Positions 49,380 through 60,700 are shown, counted from the stretch's first letter. The stretch: DNA of 64,000 bases from Massospora cicadina (GCA_022478985.1 JAKSZP010008014.1:1-64000), one strand, 5' to 3'. Numbers and translations: made by a program. Notes: generated by a model not told the origin, from the letters alone.

Positions 49380-49830
49380 ATTATCTAATTTAACTTTGGA
49401 AGGATATGTGATAGGAAATTGGTTCCGTTGTCCATGAGGATAACTTGCAGACAGCCGTGTTGCTGTATGACACACTTCAGGATGAACTTGGCAGCGGTGG
49501 CAGCCCCTGAATCATTGATCGCTTTTGCTTCCACCCATCATGTCAAAAAATCAATGGCTACTATTATATACTTTGAGCAGTTTGCGCCAGTTGGTAGAGG
49601 CCCCACCACATCCAGAGAAACAGTATACCATGAAAACCGAGACTTAACCAGCTTGTAGATGTTCTTCTTGTGGAATGATTTCTCCACTGGCACTATTTTA
49701 ATCAAGCAAGCAACTCAAGCATATCATAGCGCAAACTCTCCTAATAGTATTGGGGTCACAAGAACAGCGTTTTCAGCAACCCTCCATGACCTAGCATTCT
49801 ATGAGCATCCATATTAATTGATGGTCTAGC
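49380..49830 (-). pseudogene. G3 integrase catalytic core
   Basis: Integrase joins the cDNA to the target. The minus strand at about 49,640-49,390 reads WYTVSLDVVGPLPTGANCSKYIIVAIDFLT then WVEAKAINDSGAATAAKFILKCVIQQHGC and LQVILMDNGTNF. The first catalytic Asp (SLDVVGP) and the second (LMDNG) are present. The Glu that completes D,D-35-E lies in a broken stretch and I could not confirm it. One in-frame TGA follows DFLT. Confidence 0.75.
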
Positions 49831-49989
49831 GGAATTTTTGGGAACCTAAGCTTCAATTAGCCAATTTGCTTATATAGTTCCCCATTGCACAAAAAATATC
49901 CCTTCATAGCCCATCCAACACTTTGATCACCTATGGAAGCTCATTGTGATATTTGCCCACAAGGATCTTCTCATACATTATGTACGCCA

Positions 49990-50552
49990 AATCTACTGTA
50001 ATGGTGACAGTTGGTAATTGTGAGAGACATTCAACATTTTTGTGTTTCGCTCCTGGCCAGTGTATAATCTCAAAGTCATATGATTGTAGCTTCAGGGCAC
50101 ATCATGAAAGCTGCCCTTCAGGTTCACACAAGTTCTTCAGCCACTGCAACGATGCATGATCCATGACCACTATGAATCTAAGCTCATGAAGGTAGAGCTA
50201 GAACTGTTTATATGCATATATTACCGCTAAACACTCTCACTAAGTCATGGTGTAATTATGTTCAGGACCTGTTAAAATTGACTACGGTATGCGAAGAGAG
50301 CTCCACAGTGGCATTATATTTTTTAGGATATGCAGCCCCTACAGCGGAAGTAGAAATATCTGTCTTTACTATAAATTCCTTATCAAAAATGTAGTATTGC
50401 AAAACAGGTGTTATAGCCAATGCAGTTCATAAGATATCAAAAAGCGTTTGACAACTCTCATCTAGGCAAAGCTAGCATTCTTCTTTACTAACTCTAAGAG
50501 AGGAGCCCCAAATACAGCTGAATCTTGGAATGAACTGCTGGTAGTAACTGAC
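49990..50552 (-). pseudogene. G3 RNase H domain
   Basis: Starts at the right with SYYQQFIPRFS (about 50,545-50,515), the post-RT block, then PVLQYYIFDKEFIVKTDIST (the DAS-type Asp region), and, after stops, LHELRFIVVMDHASLQWLKNL and LQSYDFEIIHWPGAKHKNVECLSQLP (about 50,090-50,010), the typical gypsy RNase H end in which families have N..ADALSR. It degrades the RNA strand during reverse transcription. Continuity with RT is broken by LTR-Z2 between FLGMI and SYYQQF. Confidence 0.7.
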
Positions 50553-50965
50553 TGTCAGAAAATCGCTTTTCCAAACAGTGGTATCCACTAGTGTTCCAGG
50601 TCAACCAGTATGGAGACTGGATGACCCTTGTTATTTCACCTTAATAGGCGTACCAACCCCCTACAAGTCCACGTCCAACTCACCACATAGCAGATTAACA
50701 ACTTCGCCTTAGCCCCATGGTCCTCTTAGTTGTGCCCCAGTGAATCTATCCCCCATCCTGGGCAGCCATGGCACTTCAAAGCTGCACCACTCCCATGGCT
50801 GTCAGCCATTAGCACATCATCATTGGTGGCTGGTTGGCCATATTACTGTTGGTTTCTCATAGGACTGAGGTATGGGAGCTGGCAGTGTCAGCCACTCCAG
50901 GAGCGTCACCCCGTGCCTACTTTGGGGATCTCCAGTCCCACCCCTACCCACTTTAGTGGTCTTAA

Positions 50966-52580
50966 TATTAATTTGGGGAAGGTCAACCAGGGGATAAGCA
51001 CTTACTATAAAAGTGGGGATAAGATAATGAAATTTAAAAAATAAAAGACACTTTAAAGGGTTCAAGGCCCCTCTGGTTGTCTCCAGGATCATCAAGTTTA
51101 GGACGGTAGGGGGTTATGCTGGCTTATTCTTGGATGCAGCATGAGTGAAGGAAAGAATTGATTTTTAGAAACCATATGGGGAACAATGTATTGATTGTCC
51201 TTCTGTTACGTGGGGTCATTTTTCCAAACAACCATGCATGGAAATGTTCCAATATATGGCAGTGGAAACGATTGATGTTTTCTTGGATTGTAGGCGTTGC
51301 TCAATCAAACTATTCAAGTACTATCATATGGATCGTCAAAGTGTATTGCTACTATTAACGGCCGGAGGTATGGGTAAATAGGTGAGTCTATGTTTAGAGC
51401 GAACATGTTCCTAGCTAGGCTGAATGGATGTCCACTTTCTTGGCGGAATAGGCGCATGACTTCTTTACATAAAGCCACTGATTTCTGGAATTGTTCTAAA
51501 TGGTGTGCTAGGCTTCCATACTGACCACATATTGTACATGAAGAATGGGTAGCATTTGGCTGTTCTGTTGTGCTGTACACTCTCCTCATGCATCTCCACA
51601 CATGTGCTCTTATCCTGGGTTGAAGTAGAGGGTGATGTGTGTATCTCCATACTCTTCCTTGGGTCTCCAGGTTGTATAGTATATCCATATGGTCCAGGTG
51701 ATCAATCCTGGCTATGGTACTCGGATTTCTGCGTATTATGTTATCTGTGACTATTTGGCCATTAATTTCCTGTCTATGAGTTAGCCTTGGGCGTCCTTAG
51801 TGACTAATTTGATCATTTACATGAATCCGCCATGTTGCTCTTCTCATGACTAATAGTATTCGTTTGAAGTGTGCAGGAGTGCCTTGTGGTCCTGCAGCTG
51901 TAGGATGGGACGCCAGATACCTGATTAATGTGTTAGTGTGATCTGGATTTCTTAATTGTAGTTCTCTTGTAAAGTTATATCTTTCTGTTCTGGCCCAATG
52001 TATATCTGGAAGATCTGGTATAGTCACTTGAGCTATCCAGGATCCTAGTATATGGGTCGCTTGCTCTACATAATTAGTGAACCCCATACCTCCGTTCCTT
52101 CTAGAGAAAAATAGGTTTTTGATACGTACAGGGGGGTTGTGGTTGGACCAGAGCCATCCTTGTAATAGAGCGTGACTTGTATTAGATAAGGCTGGCGATA
52201 AATAAATTGCATGGGCCATAAACCATATGATTGATATAATCATAGAGTTGGCTACCGTTACCCTTTCTATTAAACCTGTTTGATCCCCCTGTAAGGAGGC
52301 ATTGCGTTTTGTTATTTTATCTAGAAGTTAAGTTTCCATCATGGAGTTGGCGTAACCTCCTGCTTCTAACCATACCCTCAAGTGACAGACAGTTCCAGCT
52401 GCCGGCTTAGTGGTGAAGGGAAGTTTCAGTGGGATTATTGCTAATTTTCGCCTCCTAAATCTGGTGAGGAGTCTTGATGTTGTATTAGTTTATTGGCCCA
52501 GGGTAGATGGCGTCCAATGGGTCTGATATTTCCCCAGGAGTATAGTTTCCTTTTTCACAGTGTAAGTGATGCGTTGCTTA
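50966..52580 (-). mobile_element. LINE-E: 5'-truncated LINE copy
   Basis: Flanked by an 18-bp duplication CCACTTTAGTGGTCTTAA / CCACTTTATTGGCCTTGA (50,948-50,965 and 52,581-52,598, three mismatches). It starts within ORF2 after the catalytic RT block and ends with the family tail AAGTGCTTATCCCCTGGTTGACC. 1,615 bp. It is closest by eye to LINE-B: 52,100-52,560 and 51,150-51,850 match 16,780-17,240 and 15,830-16,520. Confidence 0.85.
51180..52570 (-). pseudogene. LINE-E ORF2 C-terminal fragment
   Basis: The 148-codon frame 52,243-51,797 contains AHAIYLSPALSN, RRNGGMGFTNYVEQATHILGSWI and IHWARTERYNF, the region downstream of the RT thumb. The 124-codon frame 51,688-51,314 holds RIRAHVWRCMRRVYSTTEQPNATHSSC and CTICGQYGSLAHHLEQF, a CX2C...H zinc motif whose last Cys is now Phe. 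Function as in the full-length LINE. The fragment cannot be active. Confidence 0.75.
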
Positions 52581-53454
52581 CCACTTTATTGGCCTTGATA
52601 CTACAATTTAATAGAAAAGTAGGCGAAAAAACTTATTTTAGAGGGAAGAACGATTATTTGAACTTTAGGTTACTACGCCTATGAAATCTCCTTGCCCATC
52701 CAGGCTAGAACCTAAACCAGTTGCAGTTATCCGTGGTAGTGATTCCCTATTATTCCGCTTGTCCCAATCACCAAATATTAGGTCAAATCATCCTCAGCAC
52801 AAGTCGCCAGTCAGCCGTATTTAAATTACTATTCTTATAAATACTTTGAGCATCCTTGGCATAAGTCTCCAGTACTCCAAATTATGCAGCTGATTCATAA
52901 TCTAGTGATTGATAATAAATACTTTTGCTTTCCACTGGAAATTCCATGATTGGCTTCAAATGGCAGTTGTCATCAGGATAAGGTTCTGCCAAACTTGGAC
53001 CTAAGGTAGTAAAATCATTGTCAAATGGTTTATATTTAATACATTAGCTTTCCACTAAAAATTTACACAATCACCCAAAATTTTCAGTCAGCTTCAAACC
53101 AATAATTCGCTAAACCTAACTGATTATTAATTATATGTTTATTTTCTGAGGCAAGCTGACCAGGGGTTGAACATTAATGAGCTCAGAGGAGCAAAACTTA
53201 TACTAAACTAAAATTTAAATAACAGAAAGAGACAAAAGTATCACTCAAACCAAATTTAAGATAAAAAAATAATTAAATACAACCAGGTTGGAGGTGGTAA
53301 ACTGCTATTCGTCCATGTTGGGGTTGAGTGGGGATCAGGAGACTAATATTTCTCCTCTGTGTTAGAAAATTTAAGGCAAAGTGATGTCCGCATGGGCATG
53401 GGTGCATCCTCAAAATGAGTGTCAAGGTAGCAGAGTGGGGCTTGCAGCTTGTAT

Positions 53455-56090
53455 TTATCTATGAGGAGGGTGGTGATATATTGATAGGGCTTTCTCAGCC
53501 CTTAGGAAAACTTTGGGAAGGGTGGTGAGGGTGGCAATGTTGTTTCTTGTAATGCAGGTTTTGGAGCCAAATTTTGTGACCATCGCAACTTTTTGTATTT
53601 CTTTGTTGATAACTTGGTGGAATTGGAGGAATTCTTTTTTATGTACTTGTTGCATAGGGGAAGGACAAGGGTGGCTATCCCCTTAGCCAAGACTGTGACT
53701 GATTTTGCTACATCCTTTTGGAGGGGTGACAACCAGGTGAGGCAACAACTGTCAGGCAAACAGCAAGCAATATTAGACTGGCCTGCTAGCCCAGATGCCA
53801 GAGCACCTGAATGACAAACCAGAATGTTAGGCACTGCTGCTGGTTCAATGGATATAAAACTGGAAAGTAATCTCACCAAGAACTGCCAGTGAGCCAGAAT
53901 CTTATACAGGCACATAATAAAATACCAGATTAGTAAAGCTGTTAACCCCAAGGGGTGTGTGAGGGTCAGTGGAAAGGAAGTTTTTTTTTTGACATGAAAA
54001 CAAAATTTTAGGAAAGGTTTTTTAATGGAAAAATTAGGAAGAAAAATAACAATTTTCTCTTTGTGATGTGACTGATTAGATAGTGGTTGATTGGAGAGGA
54101 AACAAGCCAGGATCGGGTCCCTAAGTTTGAACTAACCAGAAAGTTATTTGGAAATGGGGGCAGATAATTCCACTGGGAACTGACATCAAAGAATTTGGAA
54201 GCAGGCCAATTCGATGTCAGTTCAGCCTCAAACGCCCAAACTGAGACTTGACTGCATATCCAGCGGTTGGCGTGACAGCGTCTAGCCCAACGAGCAATGG
54301 GAATCCCCCAAGGCTACCCCATGTAGGGGTGGTCCCAAATGGTTGAGAATGGGTTTGGGATGCCCAACTTGCCCATGCCTGGTCACTGGGCCATTTGTTT
54401 GGTTAAAAGCCTTGCATCGGCCACAACGCCCAATTGGCTGGAAGTGAGCTTCAAACTATCGCCAATGGTGTTTGATGCTGCTACCTGCATGTTGGGAATT
54501 ATAAAAGCAACAATTTTGGAAGGGGGTTAATTTTGGTAATCGAGGTGTTGGCTGAATCAAAACCTTTGGGGATTTAGCCAATGAGTCAAACTTCATTCCT
54601 TTTTGACTATGTGGATCCCGATCATCAGGCTCATTTCCACTTATTTCAACTGATTGACTTCATTTCAGCAATTTTGGCGCAAATTTCCCTGATCAGGCAT
54701 ACCAGTTCCAGAGAGGAGAATGTGGGCACTAGTGGAGGGACCCAAAGAGGGAGGGCTGTTACCCAAAAGCTCATCTACCATGTGGGTGAGATCGCCCTGG
54801 TTGATGAGATGAACCGCCACCCTCTTGGGGCCTTTTTGTATGGAAATGAGAAGAGGGCCCAGTTGACACGCCATGGACATTCCCCTGGACTTACAACAGC
54901 CTCTTTGATGAGTTAGTAGTCACTTCAGATTTCATTGCCATCAGAGCGTAGTGCATAGTGTCAAGTTAGAAATTGAGCTGCATAAACTGCATTTAGGTAT
55001 ATTTTGAGGCCTGAGGCCCACCAAGTCAGGGCAGGATTTTTAAATCATTAACTTTCTCCAAATAATATTAGAGATTTTGGTTGAAAACGATAGGCTGATT
55101 GGCATATGGGTGGGCTGAGTTGGGTTTCTGGGTGGGGTTTTAATCTACTGGGGTCCATGCTGGCTCCTGATTAGTAGGAGTGAGAGTGGGCTTTTGACAT
55201 GTAGGCTCCTTATTGGCTGAATAAAAGGCAGTTGCATCTACCATTTTATGTGAAGAGGGAGATAGGTTTGTGCCCTTTTTGAAAAAAAGTTTTTGGATTG
55301 GCAATGGGAGCATCATGGGGAGTCAAGTGTGTGTGCTCTAGCTCGAATTATAGTGGGACAACGCAAAAAGTGGTCCAGGTCGAAATAAATGGGGCAAATC
55401 GTGCGCCCATTGTCTACCATTTCCCAGAAAGGGTGGTCAGGGGCAGAGGGGACAACAGTGCAAGGGGAATAAAAATGGCGATTTCAGTTGATATTTAGTG
55501 TACAGTCATAAAGGCATGAGGGCTCACAAGTCAGTTGGCTCCACTAAGAACCACAAATTGTAGAATGGGGTCAGCGCCATATACTGACAGCAAATTAATT
55601 AGTTTGTTATATAAAGTATGTGGGGGAGGTGGGTGGAGAGGCCTGCAAATTGAACCATGAGTGGTGTCATCAGGCAACCAGGTGCAAATGCCTGGGATGG
55701 GGGTTCCCTGGAACACTCGGAGAATGTTGGTTGAGATTGCAACATAGGCTTCAAAGGTGAAGCCAAGGTCAAAGTGCCCCTTGTAGGGAAGGAAGTCAAT
55801 AAAGCCTGCAGGCTTCTTAAGCGACTGGGCTAATTCTAAAAAATTATTTGTCATTGTAGGGAAACACTTTGCATATTCAACCCAGAGGCCAAATTGCATC
55901 TTTCTTTGGGGGGAGCACAAAGGGCTACAAGGCACCAATTGGGTTTGTGCAATATGGAGGACTAGATCCTTGGGTGGAATAAATTGTCTGAGGCATTGGA
56001 TAACTGGTCAACCTATTAAAAAGTGTTTTCCCACTGGGTAGAAGATGTTAGAGGGGTTTCTTCGCTGCCCCATTTTGGAGCAGCAGGCAG
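53455..56090 (-). pseudogene. Y2 protein, conserved but of unknown function
   Basis: The frame 55,938-55,531 (135 codons) contains LWVEYAKCFPTMTNNFLELAQSLKKP, AGFIDFLPYKGHFDLGFTFEA, a WLPDDTTHGSICRPL segment and ILQFVVLSGA, matching Y1. Upstream, MGQRRNPSNIF and RQFIPPKDLVLHIAQTQLVP, where Y1 has MGQR.NAPHFP and QGS or PPRIL in shifted frames. C-terminal block 53,720-53,502: PLQKDVAKSVTVLAKGIATLVLPL then a Lys-rich KKNSSNSTKLSTKKYKKLRW. LTR-X2 interrupts just upstream of PLQK. No recognisable domain. Confidence 0.5.
53750..54895 (+). repeat. LTR-X2: complete solo LTR, 1,146 bp
   Basis: Begins TGTCAGGCAAAC and ends GGACTTACA, with flanks ACAAC (53,745-53,749) and ACAGC (54,896-54,900). The Y2 sequence resumes directly after it, as shown by Y1 and Y3. 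It aligns with LTR-X1 and LTR-X3. The 111-codon plus-strand frame in it (54,581-54,916) has look-alikes in X3, but this is LTR sequence conserved at DNA level. Confidence 0.8.
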
Positions 56091-56325
56091 TAGGGCTGAA
56101 GGTATTGGGGTTTTGCTGTGTGTTGGTTTTTGAAGTTGTTTTGTTCTGCTGTAATTTTTAAATTCGCTTGAAATTGATATTGACTTGAGCAGACCCAAAA
56201 ATAATTATATAAAATTAAAATAATATTGAACTAGGCAATTAGCCGGCAATCACACCAAACTAATCAACACCCCTAATTCTGATATTATTGGGAGGAAGCC
56301 ATCTGGTTAGTTTTTCAACACTGAT

Positions 56326-57100
56326 CATCCCCAAAAACACCTGGACATCCCACTTATTCCCCATTTAAGTCATCTTTTGTATAGCTTCCACCTTTGCTGG
56401 TTGAGGACTAAGCCCTTTGGAGTCTACCACAAACCCAATGTATTCCAACTACTCCTTAAAAAGTGGCACCTTTGGGGCTCAATTTTAATGTCAACTTCAG
56501 TGAGTCAGCGGAACACTTATTCCAGGCAGCTGAAATGTTACATGAATGTTCAAAAGAACACATTGATATCATCAAGGTAAACTAGAACGCAGAAAAGCTT
56601 TGGGTCACCCAAAATAGTGTCCATAGTCCTTTGGAACATAGCTTAGGAGTTTCACAAACCGTGTGGCATACATGTAGGCTGGAACAACCCTTTTGAGGTA
56701 ATTATAGCTCACTTCTCTTGTTCCACCACTGAAAGCTCAATTTTTCAGTACCCCAATATCAATTTCATAGGGGAGAAATAGTTGGCACTGTAGATTGATC
56801 TAAAGTATCATTGATTCATAAAAGTAATTTTGAATCTTTTTTAGTATTGCTGTTGGCTTCTGGTAGTTAATTACTACTCTATTGGTTCCATCTTCTTTTA
56901 ACAATTAGCACCAGGTACTCCCAATGACTCTTTGACGGCTCTAATATTCTCTGTTCAACTAAATTATCTATCTCCTAAGATACAACTTCTTCTTCCTCAT
57001 TTGAGCAACGGATAGGCTGTGACCAAAAAGGAGGGTGAACAAACATGTTCAATTAATGCACAATCCTTAGTGCACATCCCAAGTCGTGGTCATCAGATGC
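56326..57100 (-). pseudogene. G3 reverse transcriptase
   Basis: Minus-strand motifs: EEEEVVS.EIDNLVEQRILEPSKSHWEYLVLIVK (about 57,000-56,890), the N-terminal RT block. VLVYLDDINVFF at 56,588-56,553 has the catalytic YLDD intact (56,579-56,568). Then LKLTLKLSPKGATF, a GFVVDSKGLSPQPAKVEAI-like segment, and WDVQVFLGMI (ending near 56,330) at the junction with LTR-Z2. In gypsy Pol this makes cDNA from the element RNA. A handful of stops and frameshifts break it. Best-preserved gypsy RT in the window. Confidence 0.75.
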
Positions 57101-57704
57101 AAATTTCTTGGTAATATCAAATAAATCAATCACCAAGTCCTTCTGGTCCTCCGACAGACCAATTAGAGCATTACATGGAACCACAGTCATGATGCTGGAT
57201 GAGGTTTTTAGAGGTAGCCCAAGGTTTTCCAAAGAACCAAAATTGTGTATATGGTGGACCTCATCTATAGGAATTAAATCATATAGGCCACCACTTATAA
57301 CTTTTAGACTTCATAGGGTCCTTCTTCAGGTTCTCTATCAACATCTTCACTTCACCCTGCCTTGGTAACAGGAGCCCAGGAGCCACATGTGGTTTAGCCA
57401 TGATTGCTGGCAGTGCCCTATAATTTCCCCATAGAATCTATCAGGGATGTCTATTTTGAGCTCTGTCCCTATTATACCCTAATGCCCAAAAGGGATACTT
57501 AAAGCACTCTCATCCCATAGCAGAATATCATTGTGTTTATAAATCTAGTTAGGAAGAGCTCTGGTCCTCCACATTATCTGCCAATATTGCACAGGAATCA
57601 CACCATCACTATATGCGAATTAATTTGGCTGTAGAAGATGGGTCTTATTGGACTCCATTGAAGTAAAGTAGATGGGTATCCGTTATCCCAGAATATTAGG
57701 TTCC
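57101..57704 (-). pseudogene. G3 protease-RT connector
   Basis: Short minus-strand frames with VDFIDEVHHIHNFGSLENLGLPLKTSSSIMTVVPCNALIGLSEDQKDLVIDLFDITKKFA (57,270-57,110) and a few fragments nearer the protease. It matches the position, not a known motif, of the linker before RT. Confidence 0.45.
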
Positions 57705-57995
57705 CTACAGCATATTAATCACTCCCCTGAAGCGCCGCATGAGCATGGCCCTGATCAACATGTTGTAGTGATTGTTGGGCGGAACCACTGTCAGAGTGGA
57801 TGCCCCTACCAAACCAAAACTCACAGGCAACGTGATGTAAGTGCCTTCTGACACAGTGCTCTGCATCCCTGAAGTCCCATACACTACACAGTGTTCCACA
57901 TCAGGCTTCAGCGAAAGCTTAGCCATGAGCTTGATAGATATAATATTGACAGGAGCACCAGCATCAATAATCGCCCATATTTTGGTGTTTTGCAA
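57705..57995 (-). pseudogene. G3 aspartic protease
   Basis: A 96-codon open frame: KIWAIIDAGAPVNIISIKLM, the retropepsin active site D(T/S)GA with Ala at the second position (DAGA), followed by the beta-strand pattern ITLPVSFGLVGASTLTVVPPNNHYNMLIRAMLMRRFRGVI, resembling the GMDWL or LG region of gypsy proteases. It would cleave the Gag-Pol polyprotein. The Thr/Ser to Ala change at the catalytic triad suggests an inactive enzyme. Confidence 0.7.
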
Positions 57996-58379
57996 AAAGA
58001 TATCACAGTATGTACCTCCAAATAAGAGGAGCCGGTGGTGTTTATTATATGAACATCCAAGGGTTTTTGGTTATACAGAATGATAATATTACCAGCACTG
58101 GCATGAGGAACCTCCTGAGCAATTCTTTCTCCTGGGATTGCCATGGTCACCCCCTCTAGGGTTGCGACATTTGTTGAAGGTCAGCCATCAACTGTACCAT
58201 TCCTCTCAAGGCTTTGCCAGGGCTATGGTTTTTGCACATCTCAGAGGAACTCTGAGTCTATGTTATTGGGGTCTAACCCTTGGTTTGAGGCCAATATATC
58301 TTGAAAAATTTGTTGATATTATAATTTGTCAGTTTGTGACCAAGGCTGACACAAAGCAACTTGGGAGAATAATCAGGGA

Positions 58380-59580
58380 AAAATAGGTTTGGATCAGTGG
58401 AAGTAAAGCATCCCATCTCTACTTCACTTGACCTTTCCCTGTTTGATTGGGGCAGCTAGTACTGCATGAGAATTTAGCCTACGTGGACATATAGCCGCTT
58501 AATGGCCTCTTTGGTCGCACAAGAAACAATCATGTTTAAGCAGCCCTCATCTCTATATCACCCCCAAAGGTGTGGGTTGAAAATTAGATGATAGGTTGTA
58601 ATTTGGCTGAGGGTAAGATGGTTGACAATGATGGGGACGGAAAGGAACTGCCAGAGCATTGAGTGACAAGGATTAATCAATGTATTGCACCCATGTCGAA
58701 GAGGTCCCTTTCCCAATGTTAGTTTGATGGCAGTTGCAGAAGCATTCCGCTCCACATTGGGAGCACTAAAACTGACAGATAGAAGGCGTAAATGATTGAT
58801 GACTTATAATAGCTTTACGCCTTTCATGAAGAATGTTGTTCATAACATTATACAGTACTTGATATGTCTTAACAGCTTCCATCATCGTTATTCTTACCTC
58901 CGCGTTTATTAGAATATTTCTTCCCACCAACACATGAGCCTTAGCTGTGAATAGCTCCTTGAACTTCACCTAGGACTCATTCTTTTAAAACTGAATCATA
59001 AAAAACTCTGCCTTGAGTCAAACCAATTTTTGCCATACCCCCAAACAGCGGAGCATGGTCTCCTTTACCCCTTAATATGCTATGGTACTAATCTTAAGGT
59101 AACATGTGACCTGGTTGGGGCACTCAACATCCAGAGCGGATAACAAAAGTTTAGCCTTCCACCAATTGGAAGATCCTTCTACTGTAAATTCAAACCGCTT
59201 AACAAACCCAGGTGTGTTTCGTCATAGTTAAATGGAGCAGCTTGCCAATGCAGATTTTTCCCTCTCTAGCTACATTATTTAGTTTCCGCTCTGCACAGTA
59301 TAGACACTCTGTAGTTTCACCTAAGCAATCAGCAAGTTGGTTGGTTTGGCCACCCACCAAGTGCAGTTGGTGAAAGGCCTTGGTGAGATGATCTGTTATA
59401 CTTTTATTGTTGAAGAAAAGCATTTTTTGAGCCAGGAGTAGGGTATCCAAGGCAAACTTTAATTCTTCATATTTTGATAACTAATAAACTGGGGATGTAC
59501 CCCTTCAAGGTGAGCCTGTTGCGCCATGGATTTGGCAAATAAAATTCAAGTGTTGATCAATGGGCCCTGTAGTGAGCACC
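58380..59580 (-). pseudogene. G3 Gag with zinc knuckle
   Basis: Minus-strand frames: 59,450-59,199 (DTLLLAQKMLFFNNKSITDHLTKAFHQLHLVGGQ, helix-like), 58,969-58,766 (KFKELFTAKAHVLVGRNILI, then AVKTYQVLYNVMNNILHERRKA) and 58,755-58,558. The nucleocapsid zinc knuckle CFLCDQRGH.AAIC lies at 58,528-58,487, CX2CX4HX4C if one TAA inside is ignored. The gag starts right after the 5' LTR and primer-binding side. The same protein is present in fragment G5. Confidence 0.7.
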
Positions 59581-59582
59581 AT

Positions 59583-60038
59583 TGGTAATTTTTGGCAGAT
59601 TTGGTTGATTCCATCAAACTGGTTGCACAGGTTAAAACCCACTGAGCAACGGATCTGCAATATGATGATCACTGGCACTCAATAATTAATAATAATGAAG
59701 TAGTCAATAAGGAGCTATTTCTACAACAATACCAGTCAATTTAATATACAACTAATGGCTACCTCTGTTAACTCTTCATTACTACTCTCTTCCTTATAAT
59801 AGACCTCTCCCTACGTTCTCTCGTTCAACTATTAATCTGCAATCATCTCATCAATTTTAGGCCGTCAGCTTAGTACCACTTTATTCCCTACAATTTTAGG
59901 TGTTACACCATATTATTAAGCTCCGGCAGAATACACTCTGTTCTCCAGATTGATTATCTAAGTTCAAATCCCCCTTAAGCGATTATTATACAATATATAA
60001 GTTATGTGCTTATCATCAGGTCATATAAATTCTTGACA
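59583..60038 (-). repeat. G3 5' LTR
   Basis: 456 bp, pairs with 48,306-48,759. On the minus strand it ends ...TTACCA and is followed by ATGGTGCTCACTACAGGG, a candidate tRNA primer-binding site beginning TGG. The right end is TTGACA on the plus strand. Confidence 0.8.
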
Positions 60039-60700
60039 CCCCCACTGCAACATTTTGTAGGGAAAAATCAGCTTTATAATACATTTAAGGATATAGCGCT
60101 TAACTATAGGATTAAAGTATTTGGGATAGTGGTTGAGCCAGATTATAACAAGCATTGCAAAAAAGTTAGCTACAGCTTTTTGGAGGGGCTGGCAGTCAGT
60201 TGAGGCAGCCTGCTTTGAGCTGATGATCACTTTAAAATGTAGTAGCATTTGTTTAGGGCTTAAAACAGAGCAGGAAATTGTAAAATTATAATCATAGTTA
60301 TAAAAACCATTTGAGGTGAAAGTTGGAGGGGTAATGGGATCACCCAATTTAAGTCCTCAGCCATTAAATCTAAGGGTTTCTGTTTATATTGAAATAGGTT
60401 ACTAGCATTATGATTGGTGTGATAAGTAAATGGTAAGGTGCTTAAGAGCCAATGGTGATCCAAGCCTCCTCCTAATTGGAAAGAGGAATTACTAATGGTG
60501 GAGGGTGGGTATGGATATTGGAAGAAGGGATAGTGGCTCTGGCCCAACAGCTGAAGATGTGGGTGAAATATCATTAAGGTATTCCAAGTATATTCTGACA
60601 AATTGGATTTGGCATCAGATTTAGTGGTGGAAGAATTTGTGGCGATATGCTGAAAGAAAATTTTATATTGTATTATAATTGAACAGATGGGTCATGGTTG

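Larger units (their letters stand above)
53137..56199 (-). mobile_element. Y2: Y-family element in LTR-Z2, carrying LTR-X2
   Basis: Flanked by ATTAATTATAT (53,126-53,136) and AATAATTATAT (56,200-56,210). About 1,912 bp after removing LTR-X2, the same as Y1. The 3' tail (minus strand) reads TTAATGTTCAACCCCTGGTCAGCTTGCC, the LINE/Y tail. Confidence 0.75.
50553..56320 (-). mobile_element. LTR-Z2: solo LTR in G3, carrying LINE-E and Y2
   Basis: On the minus strand starts TGTTGAAAAACTAACC and ends TTTTCTGACA. Flanks are CTGAC (50,548-50,552) and CTGAT (56,321-56,325). Its own pieces, 56,200-56,320, 52,581-53,136 and 50,553-50,965, together about 1.09 kb, align in order with LTR-Z1. It interrupts the G3 pol frame between FLGMI and SYYQQF. 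Confidence 0.7.
48306..60038 (-). mobile_element. G3: Ty3/gypsy-type element with paired LTRs, split by LTR-Z2 and its cargo
   Basis: LTRs 48,306-48,759 (3') and 59,583-60,038 (5') are about 455 bp each, starting TGTCAAGA and ending TTAACA or TTACCA on the minus strand. The interior, in order on the minus strand, is gag with zinc knuckle, protease, RT, (insertion), RNase H, integrase and a C-terminal segment. Without LTR-Z2 and its cargo (50,553-56,320) the element is about 6 kb, a normal size. Flanking pentamers are CTGCC and CCCCC, a weak duplication. Frames are broken by a modest number of stops and YLDD is intact. Confidence 0.8.
47873..60700 (-). mobile_element. Y3: Y-family element split by G3
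   Basis: The left part (47,873-48,305) has the Y 3' tail (TTTATTTGAAGTAAACAGTTTTAAGGGATGGACTTTAG, diverged) and sequence matching Y1 at 23,900-24,010. The right part (60,039-60,700) matches Y1 around 24,200-24,400: CTTTTTGGAGGGGCTGGCAGTC and GATGATCACT correspond to TTTTTGGAGGGGACGACAATC and GGTGGTCACT. The minus-strand protein blocks DCQPLQKAVAN and MLVIIWLNHY are recognisable. The 5' end appears replaced or truncated near 60,700. G3 sits exactly between the two parts. Confidence 0.6.

Noticed and set aside
54581..54916. A conserved protein ending AFLYGNEKRAQLTRHGHSPGL, seen in three places
   Set aside because: The similar stretches all lie inside LTR-X copies bounded by TG...CA-type ends and 5-bp duplications, so DNA-level LTR homology explains them.
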